Source of the DNA: Russula earlei
Lineage: Eukaryota > Basidiomycota > Agaricomycetes > Russulales > Russulaceae
NCBI GenBank assembly: GCA_025769875.1
Contig: JAGFNK010000652.1
Coordinates: 1 to 27,513, forward strand
Direction: 5' to 3'
DNA length: 27,513 nt
Made by a program: the position numbers and the translations under genes. Under the pieces are notes generated by a model. The model was not told the DNA's origin. It worked only from the letters and a program-made list of their open reading frames with translations, and made no database searches. This document shows positions 19,958-27,513 of this stretch, one piece after another; the first letter of the stretch is position 1, and each line of letters opens with the position of its first letter.

Positions 19958-20330
19958 TGTTGAAGAAAGTGGAGAGTTCAGATAGAGATAGATCGTCTGG
20001 GACAAAAGTCAGGTCGACTTGTCCACTAACGCTCTGAGAGCGATTGTTATTGGGACTGGAAGACGGACTGGCTAAGGCTGTTGCAGTGACAGATAAAACA
20101 CATCAGCAAGGGCGGCAGTCTGGTTGGAGGAATCAGTTGATTGGGAGCGCACGTTGGTCTAAATACCTGTGAGGGACCAAACAAGAGACAACACAACAGC
20201 ATTAGTCCCTCACCCCCAACACGGAAATACGTTCTCACAACTTTCCGGAGCAAAAGTACGGCGCTTCGGACGGTGAGCCGGTCGTGGCGTCCGGTGTGTT
20301 TTCTACTGCGTTGCAGACAAGACAACAAGG
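19958..20330. promoter_or_regulatory. Shared divergent promoter, copper-fist gene and CLF1
   Basis: 373 bp separate the two divergent start codons. On the minus strand TTTTGCTC (20255-20248) matches the core of the yeast Mac1 site TTTGCTC, hinting at autoregulation of the copper-fist gene. No clear TATA box is visible on either side. Site identity is inference from a 7-base match. Confidence 0.45.
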
Positions 20331-23234
20331 ATGCAGGAGGGTCGCGTTCCTCGGTGCGCTCGTCCATCGATCGTCCCTTAACCCCCTTTAATCCGCTCCA
20401 CAGTGTCAAAACAGGGCACCTGCTGCCATCCAAGTCCGTTTCTCGTCTCTCATCTCTTTCCTACTCATCGCTTCCTTAGATCACCGCAGAGCAACTACTC
20501 AGAGAAGTACGAACACTCCGTCGCTCATCACTCCGTCGTCCCTCACCCCTATCTCTAGGCTCAAGAAAGACAAGAGTCCCAGTTTCGTGCACCCCGACAA
20601 CGCGTCGAAGACTTTGAAGAACTTGTTGAATATCGTGGTCGTAAACGTAAAGAGTTCGAGGAGCGCATCCGTCGCACTCGAGGTAGCATGTACGTGTTCT
20701 TTCCTTCTCCATCCTACATACGCCTTACCAGTCGTAGAAAAGAGTGGATACAGTACGCTAGCTGGGAGGCCTCACAGAACGAGTTTGCGCGTGCTCGCTC
20801 AGTCTTTGAACGTGCACTTGATGTCGACACTCGGAGTGTGCCCCTCTGGCTCACTTACACCGAAACAGAACTCAAGTCCCGCAATGTTCAACACGCGCGC
20901 AACCTTTCGATCGCGCTTGTCACTCTCCTCCCCCGCGTGGACCAGCTCTGGTACAAATACGTTTACCTAGAAGAGCTTCTTCAAAATATTGCTGGTGCAC
21001 GGCAAGTCTTTGAGCGATGGATGGCATGGGAGCCCGATGACAGGGCGTGGCAAGCCTACATCAAGCTTGAGACTCGTTACAACGAACTCGATCGTGCAAG
21101 CGCTATTTACGAACGCTGGGTCGCTGTCCGCCCGGAGCCTCGTGTGTGGGTCAAATGGGGCAAGTTTGAGGAGGAACGTGGCAAGGTTGATAAGGCGCGC
21201 GACGTGTTCCAGACCGCACTAGAGTTTTTCGGAGACGAGGAGGAGCAGATCGACAAAGCCCAGGCAGTGTTTGGTGCCTTTGCCAAGATGGAGACTCGCT
21301 TGAAAGAATATGAGCGTGCGAGGGTGATATACAAGGTAGGCTCTGGTTTTCACCCTTGCACGTTGTCTCTTCTCTCTGAGCGCGTGTTCCAAGTTCGCAT
21401 TGGAGCGCCTCCCACGCTCGAAATCGGCTAACCTGTATGCAACCTACACAAAATTTGAAAAACAACATGGCACGCGTACAACTCTAGAGTCTACTGTGCT
21501 TGGCAAGCGCCGAATTCAATACGAGGAAGAGCTTTCGCATGACGGCCGGAATTACGATGTCTGGTTCGATTACGCTCGTCTCGAAGAGGGGTGCCTACAA
21601 ACAATTACGAGAAGAGGGCACCACTGCGGAGGAAGAACAGGCTGTAGCTCGCGTACGTGAAGTGTACGAGCGGGCAGTTGCTCAAGTGCCTCCAGGGAAC
21701 GAGAAGCGTCACTGGCGACGGTACATCTTCTTATGGTTCGATTACGCATTATTCGAGGAAATTGAGACCAAGGTCTGTTGTCGGTTTACCTCTCCCACTT
21801 CGTTGTGGCTGATGCCACGTCTAGGATTTTTCTCGGACGAGAGAAATTTACCAGACTGCTCTACGTCTTGTTCCACACAAGCAATTTACATTGCCAAGTT
21901 GTGGTTATTGTACGCGCGATTTGAAGTCCGACAACTGGACTTGGCTGCAGCGCGGAAAGTTCTTGGCACGGCCATTGGAACGTGCCCCAAGGAAGCTTTA
22001 TTCAAGGGTTACATCCAACTGGAATTCGATGTACGGGGCGCGCTTGTCTCATGCTTTATCTCGTGACACTGATCCACCTGCTTTCCTTTCCAGCTCCGAG
22101 AATTTGATCGTGTTCGAAAACTCTACGAAAAGTACATCGCGGTACGGTACACTACCCTTTGCGCCGTGTCGTGGTGTTTTGGGTCAACTGACGCACCATG
22201 CCCTTCGTCCGCAGTTCGACCCCACAAATTCCGCAGCTTGGATCAAGTACGCGGAACTCGAGACCCAGCTTGCGGACTACGACCGCGCGCGCGGCATTTT
22301 TGAACTTGGCGTATCTCAGAGCCCGCTCTCGATGCCGGAGCTCCTCTGGAAGGCATACATCGATTTTGAGGTCGAGGAGGGCGAGCGCGGCAGGGCCCGC
22401 GCATTGTACGAGCGACTCGCGGCGGCAAGCGGGCACTGGAAAGTCTGGGTCGCGTATGCGACGTTCGAGGCGGAGCCAATTCAGCTTCCTCGAGACGAAC
22501 GCGAGGATGAGGACGAGGAAGGGGACGAGGGAGACGAGGAAAGGGAGCCAAAGACGGTTGAAGGCGACCTGGAACTGGCGCGTCAAGTGTTCCAGAAGGG
22601 CTACCAGGACCTCAAGAGCAAAGATCTGAAGAACGAGGTAAGCAGGACTTATCTTCTTCCGAAGGAAAGGAAAGATGACAAAGAAATCACGACTTGTCAC
22701 AAATTCCCCGGTGCTCGGCCGGCAGCGAGTCGCTTTGTTGCAAGTATGGAAATCCTTCGAGGAGCAGCGCGGTACGGCGGATGACGTCGCCAGGGTGGAC
22801 GGTATGATGCCCGTGCAGGGCAAGCGACGCTACGTCGACGAGGAGACCGGGCAACTTGTGGAAGGTACGCGTTACTTCGCATCACGAGGCGTTCTTGGAG
22901 CGACGAGCTGACTCAAACTGCGGCGCGGCATCAGATTACGACTACATATTTGCAGATGACGAGCGAGACAAACCCGACCTCGTTCAAGTTCCTACAAATG
23001 GCCCACGCATGGGCAGCTGCCAAGAAGGCAAGTGCTGCCGGCACCGCGAGTAGTGGACCTGGCGGTGGCGGTGGCGGTGGCAATGTGCTATCAAGGTTCG
23101 CAGCGGCGCAAGCACCGGATGATCAAGTCAGCATCGTCGAAGATAGCCGGGCCGAATCTGACGGCGGGGGGGACGAGCCCGAGTCCATGGATGAGGACAC
23201 GCCAAGTGTGGCGAGCTCACAGGGAGAATCTTAG
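20331..23234 (+). CDS. CLF1: Pre-mRNA splicing factor Clf1/Crooked neck, with frameshifts
   Basis: Eleven exons can be placed: 20331-20353, 20415-20433, 20480-20506, 20559-20689, 20738-21335, 21394-21772, 21825-22030, 22094-22141, 22215-22637, 22726-22864, 22935-23234 (about 764 residues). Clf1 is a HAT-repeat (half-TPR) scaffold of the spliceosomal NineTeen complex. Landmarks: [38 protein letters not shown], then tandem HAT repeats such as [20 protein letters not shown] and [20 protein letters not shown], and [10 protein letters not shown] before a Gly-rich, acidic tail. The open frame is broken: one extra base near 21592, one missing near 21891 and a two-base loss (or one-base gain) near 22967, plus a compensated pair at 20903-20918. 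Exon lengths confirm this. Either the sequence has errors or this copy is degenerating. Confidence 0.88.
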
Positions 23235-24977
23235 TTGATACGGACACACAGACCCAACACACTATGCCTTGATGCGGCAAGGCCGTATCTTACACTCACA
23301 TGATGCGATATGATACGCAAGCATACGGTGTGTCATATGACGGCCGTGGAATGGCGTGCGTAAAGTACCAAAGGAGCAAAATCAAGTCAAGGATATGCAG
23401 CCACTGATGGACAGATAGCTGCAGTACTAGTGGGGCAGAGAAGACGACGTTCGGTCATCGTAATCGGTCAATGAGTACCCATGTCACGTCATGTTGAAGC
23501 GACTCTGCTGATCGGAGAAAACTCGGAATGAAGGATATTGAGCATCATGACGAGAGAGTGCGAGCTTCAATGGCAAGGAACCCTCTTTAAAACCTCCCTC
23601 TGCTGTAAAGTGCCGTAAAACCGCAGGGACTGGCATAAAAATAAAGTAGGAAAAAGATTGACCGATGACGCCATCCTGCTACAGTCTTTGTCTTTTCTCA
23701 TTACTTCCTCCTCCGCGGCCAGCGGCCAGCGGGCAGGGACTCGGATAGATGATGGGACAGATAGATAGGTGGGGATGGATAAAACGGGACAGCGGGCATC
23801 GAATGCGACGCGCGAGTGACGTAGCAATCAATTGTACCTCTACACGGCCACGGTGGACCACCGGGAGCGCCACACGCCCCACGCGCCACCGTCCTGTCCG
23901 TGTCCGCTAAACCCTGTTAGGGATCGCTCGGCGCGCAGAGCACAAAAGCACACACGTTCCAAGTCCGTCCGGGCCGTCTCCGAGGTGGCCCGGTAGCGGC
24001 TCGCCGCGCGGGCGTCTGGGGCGTGCGTGCGTCCTTGGAGATTGCGGGGTGTGGGGTCAGGTCAGATGTCAGTCAGCAGGTCAAGTCAAAAAAGTCAAAA
24101 GCCGGGACGCGCGCGGCGCCGAGCGACGTCCGCCCGTCTGGTCTCGTCCTCGATCTGGCGTACAGTCACCTCTGTCACGCCTTGGGCTTTGTGGGCGGCT
24201 GACCGGTATGCTTGTCGTTTGTGCGGCATATGGTCGGCGCATGGCTGATTCACGAAGAAGTGTACATGCCCGCGTCCCGGAGAACGAGAGAATGAAACGT
24301 GCCAGCACGCGTCCCCCACCCCTCCCCCCCCCGAAAGGGAAGGCGGCATCAAGATCAGATCAGAAACCAACGTTCCGTCCTGCAAAAAAAAGCAAAACCC
24401 CGAAACGTCGGTTTTGCGTTCCCGTGTTCCCGTGAGCACGGAGTAGTAATAAATTGGCGAATCGAGGCCGGATGGCACACTTCGGAAAAGGGGTCGTCCT
24501 CAACTTTTACCAACGAGAAGCTGTTTTTTTTCGGTCGACAAGATCGAGCAGACCATTGAAAAAAAAAAAAAAAAAAGGCAGCTGGCAACAAATGGTAAAC
24601 TGGCCAGGAAGGCCGGCTTCCTTGGCGTCGGCATCGGCGGGGCGCTTTGGCTGCGGTGGGAAAGGATGTGGAGGGGACGATTGTACACCGGTGACTATTT
24701 TGGTTGCGCATGTGCGCGCGCGCATTCGTTGCTCTGCTCATGTTGGTGAGGAGAGGAGGATTCCAGAAAAATCAAACGGGTTCCTTCACACTTCTGATCG
24801 TTCAATCGCGTCCCTGGCGCCAGGTGGGAGAATGAGGGGTCAAATTTGACCATGGTCAGGAGAATGTGCTGATGGAAAAAAAAAGAGAGAGAGAAATTCG
24901 GGATGGAATGAGCTTAAGCCGGCCGTAGCGCTGCAACCGCAAAGGCACCCCCAACGAGGCACATCTCTAGCCTTTAC
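23235..24977. other. 1.74-kb gene-poor interval between CLF1 and QTRT2
   Basis: No frame resembles a known protein; the longest (129 codons, 24049-24435) is Arg/Ser-rich without structure. Features seen: a run of 17-18 A at about 24560-24577, an A9 at about 24876-24884, GC-rich alternating CGCGCG at 24716-24723, and a perfect 14-bp palindrome GGTCAAATTTGACC at 24838-24851, about 130 bp before the QTRT2 start. A structural RNA gene is possible but I found no tRNA or 5S motif. Confidence 0.4.
24838..24851. promoter_or_regulatory. 14-bp perfect palindrome upstream of QTRT2
   Basis: GGTCAAATTTGACC is its own reverse complement and contains two inverted GGTCA half-sites. It lies 127 bp upstream of the QTRT2 ATG, where a dimeric transcription factor site could be. 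No fungal factor is assigned. Confidence 0.3.
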
Positions 24978-26740
24978 ATGTCCCTTAACCACCACCTCTC
25001 CGCTCTTCGGTTTCACATTCAATCCACGCCCGCCACCTTTTCCCCGAGATTGGGCACCGTAACACTCTGCCGACTGGCGGAGGATATCTCCATCGACCTC
25101 CAGACGCCCGGCCTGATCACCTCCACCTCTCGAGGCGTCGTTCCACAACTTTCCAGCGATCACGTCAGGGTTTCAGACGCTGTCCGCTGGATACACGTGC
25201 CCTTTGAGTCCTTGTGAGTGTGTGTGCCTCACCACTACGCTCGGAGACCAGGTCATCTCAATCTGCCTGTGCCCTGCCAAACTGGCAGCCTGGAACTTTC
25301 TCCCCCACTTCCCACCCTTCATCCCGGCCCATATCCGTCCCACGCATGCCTCGGTCTTCGCCCAAATCGACACGTACTCACCATGTCGCTGAGGGACCCC
25401 GCGGACGATAGAGACATGCCCCCGAATGGCAATGACTTTGTCTCCGCGCTCTGTTTGCGCGGCGTACGCAAGGTCCAACCGTGCTCCTTAATGTCACCTC
25501 CTTTTCTTCGCGCGGCTCATCTTCCCCGCAGGTAACGCCAAACGAATGGAGGGATTATACCCTGTCCGCGCAGCCGGATGTTCTCGTCGCCCTTTCCGAT
25601 GTCCCTCTTACATCCGGCCCACACTCACAAAAGCGGATAACAAAGAGCATCGAGCGCTCCGCATCCTGGTTGGCAAACCTCCTTCGACCTCTCCCAGGCC
25701 GACACGTTTCCGCCGGCGCCGCGTCCCATCTTCTAAACGTGCTCGTTCATATGGCCGGCGGCATCGCCCCCAAGGCGAGGCAGGCGTTCTCCCGGTCCTT
25801 GCTGGAGCCTCTTTTCGATAAGGAAGCGGAAGCGATCCGGCCTCTGAACAACCTCGATCAAGGCGTGGCGGGCTACACCTTTGACCTCGCGCCCTTGCGC
25901 AAGTCTCTTTCCCCGGATGCTCCTCGTCCTGCGCCAACGGGGGGTCTCGGGGCAGGAATCGATCCATTCTCCGTTCCACCTGCGCCTTCTGTCACCGCGC
26001 AGATTATCTCTTTGATCCGAACCTCGCTCGAGCCTCTCCCCGCGACCAAGCCACGCGTTGTGCACTCTGCGGGCTCCCCCCATGAGATCCTCGCGCTCAT
26101 CCGGGACATCGGGATCGATCTCTTTGACGCTCACTGGGCACAACGTGCCGCGGACGTTGGCGTGGCTCTCGATTTCGTTTTCCCAGCTCCCGCGGATATA
26201 TCCGGCCCAGCACCCCGCGAGATTGGACATAACTTTTACGACGAGCGTTATTCACACGACTTTTCACCCTTCGCCGATGCCTTGCGAAGCTGCACTGCTG
26301 ATCAACTTGATGAGCGACCCCCGTGCACCTGCATGGCTTGTGCTCCCTCGCGGCCAAGCGAGCCCCTGAAACATAGTAGGGTGGACGAAGCCCCCCCGCT
26401 GCATGCGCCTGTGCCTTACACGCGCGCATACGTGCACCATCTGCTTCACACGCACGAAATGTCTGCCCACACGCTCCTCGCGTTGCACAACCTCGCCGTA
26501 CTCGACACGTTTTTCGCCGGCGTGCGACGTGTTCTGTCTGAGCGGCCCGCGGCGTTGTCCCAGGAGATCAGACAGTTTGAGCAAACGTATGACGGGAAGC
26601 TCGGCGTACTCGCTGAGGCGAAGAAGGCTTGGACCGAGGTTAACCTTGCGCGCGGTAAAGGCAGGTTGGCGCGGGAGAGGGAGAGGGAGAAGCAGAGGCA
26701 GAGGCAAGACACGCTAGGGACAGCAGTCGAGCTAAATTAA
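24978..26740 (+). CDS. QTRT2: Queuine tRNA-ribosyltransferase accessory subunit 2
   Basis: Three exons (24978-25213, 25289-25472, 25532-26740) give about 542 residues. Eukaryotic QTRT2 pairs with catalytic QTRT1 to exchange guanine 34 for queuine in GUN-anticodon tRNAs; in mammals the complex sits at the mitochondrial outer membrane. Landmarks: FSPRLGTVTL and TPGLITSTSRGVVPQLS at the N terminus, WIHVPFES joined by splicing to FLELSPPLPTLHPGPYP, SLRDPADDRDMPPNGNDF, then in exon 3 HNFYDERYSHDFSPF and the zinc site CTCMAC followed by YTRAYVHHLLHTHEMSA. The C terminus is charged (REREREKQRQRQ). Some loops (PRPAPTGGLGAGIDPF) are Pro/Gly-rich insertions. Queuine is made only by bacteria, so this fungus presumably salvages it; QTRT1 is not in this window. 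Confidence 0.9.
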
Positions 26741-26838
26741 CAATAGATAAGAACTGCCTACAACTGAACGATGCTTCTAGTTGACCACGTGTGTGAACGA
26801 AACGGGGATAAAAAAAATAGCTCCTGTGCTTTTGAGGC

Positions 26839-27513
26839 TCAACTCTTCCCCAAAGTGCCGACGACGGCGACGGCCATGAAGAGTCCGATAAGCTGCACTG
26901 CCCTCCCGAGCCCAGAGACGCGATTGACGCGGTCCAACTCGGTCTCCTTCCAACCCGTACGTGGAGGGCGGTAGTTTGACGTATGGCCAGCCGCCGTTCG
27001 GCGAGCATGTGGATCGCTCGACTCGAACGGCCGCGAACGCGGTTGATGTTGGTGATGGTGATGGGGGTGGGACGGGTGGTGGGCGTGTAGGTTCGAGCCT
27101 GGAGGAGGACGGCGGCGGCGCTCCCAGGCATAGTTCGCGCTCCGGCGTCGCGCGTCGTTCGCCGTCGCGTAATGAGAGTATGGAGGGGGCGGTTGATAGT
27201 GATGGTGGGGGCCGCCGCCGCTCGATGCGGCGAGAGAACGGTCGTACGACCGTCTTGAACCGCTCTCGCGTGAGCCAGATCCGGAAGAGCGGAGCAACAA
27301 GGGGGGGGGGGGGCTCACCGTTTCCTGTCGTCTCCGAGGACTGCGTACGCCTCGCTGAACACGAGGAATTTCTCCCGTGCAAGCGGGTCGTCGTTTATGT
27401 CGGGGTGGAACTGCTTGCTCAACTAGCGAACATTGGGGGGGGGAAGGAGAGTTTCTCGATATCAGCCGTCGCCTCGCCGATTTCGGCGGAACAAGAAGTG
27501 CTTTTAAATTAAT
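26839..27513 (-). CDS. J-domain protein with C-terminal membrane segment, partial
   Basis: The gene runs off the right edge of the window, so its 5' end is missing. Exons found: 27422-27319 and 27253-26839; an upstream exon ends beyond or near the edge. The first reads [20 protein letters not shown] and [14 protein letters not shown], containing the HPD tripeptide that stimulates Hsp70 ATPase, and splices to [14 protein letters not shown], completing helix IV of the J domain. A linker of about 85 residues rich in His, Pro and Arg ([14 protein letters not shown]) follows, then [20 protein letters not shown], a likely transmembrane helix, and the end GTLGKS. This layout suits a membrane-anchored Hsp40, plausibly mitochondrial, but I cannot name the orthologue. 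A further 3' exon is possible. Confidence 0.72.
   Translation of the reverse strand: MNLKALLVPPKSARRRLISRNSPSPPQCSLVEQAVPPRHKRRPACTGEIPRVQRGVRSPRRRQETVSPPPPLLLRSSGSGSRESGSRRSYDRSLAASSGGGPHHHYQPPPPYSHYATANDARRRSANYAWERRRRPPPGSNLHAHHPSHPHHHHQHQPRSRPFESSDPHARRTAAGHTSNYRPPRTGWKETELDRVNRVSGLGRAVQLIGLFMAVAVVGTLGKS

Noticed and set aside
24049..24435. 128-codon plus frame between CLF1 and QTRT2
   Set aside because: Arg/Ser-rich, low complexity, competing open frames on both strands, no recognisable motif.
26777..27382. 201-codon minus frame overlapping the J-domain gene
   Set aside because: It runs through the intron at 27318-27254 in the wrong frame; the J-domain frame has HPD and the membrane helix.
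26961..27512. 183-codon plus frame at the right end
   Set aside because: Antisense to the His/Pro-rich linker of the J-domain gene; composition artefact.
1..27513. CRISPR arrays, bacterial operons, Shine-Dalgarno sites, tRNA or rRNA genes
   Set aside because: The DNA is eukaryotic with spliceosomal introns; I found no regularly spaced repeats and no convincing tRNA or 5S boxes by eye.

Overview
The window is eukaryotic and reads as a basidiomycete (probably Agaricomycetes) nuclear chromosome segment. Genes are compact, sit 100-400 bp apart, and are split by many short GT-AG introns of about 46-150 nt. The encoded families match mushroom-type fungi. I rebuilt exon structures by hand from splice signals, phase arithmetic and remembered family conservation; no alignment or database search was run.

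Layout, left gene block: 1-913 holds no gene I can recognise. From 914 to 7717 four plus-strand genes lie close together: a peroxisomal alpha/beta hydrolase ending in -SKL, mitochondrial HMG-CoA lyase (HMGCL), the U3 snoRNP WD40 protein RRP9, and alanine aminotransferase (ALT1).

Middle: about 8060-16830 is a transposable-element island almost devoid of CpG. It contains Ty1/copia remnants on the minus strand (a gag zinc knuckle and an RNase H tail) separated by a 539-bp foldback palindrome. It also has a 608-bp solo LTR with a perfect 5-bp target duplication, a decayed hAT-like transposase gene, and inside that gene a structurally complete 1,620-bp Tc1/mariner element with an open DD34E transposase. 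Low-complexity proline-rich relics flank these. The solo LTR keeps a normal CpG density and the Tc1 element a low one, which suggests successive insertions of different age.

Right gene block: 16831-18069 has no confident gene. A copper-fist transcription factor (minus, 19957-18070) and the splicing factor CLF1 (plus, 20331-23234) are divergent across a 373-bp shared promoter. CLF1 is well conserved in sequence but carries several indels, while the other complete genes I modelled have none. After a 1.74-kb gene-poor stretch come QTRT2 (queuine tRNA-ribosyltransferase accessory subunit, plus) and, cut by the window edge, a J-domain protein on the minus strand with a His/Pro-rich linker and a C-terminal membrane segment.

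Functionally the window is mostly housekeeping: RNA processing (RRP9, CLF1, QTRT2), mitochondrial or peroxisomal carbon and amino-acid metabolism (HMGCL, ALT1, hydrolase), copper regulation and chaperoning. I found no gene cluster with one shared pathway and no clear undescribed system. The most unusual features are the nested, CpG-stripped transposon island and the frameshift-riddled CLF1 locus.
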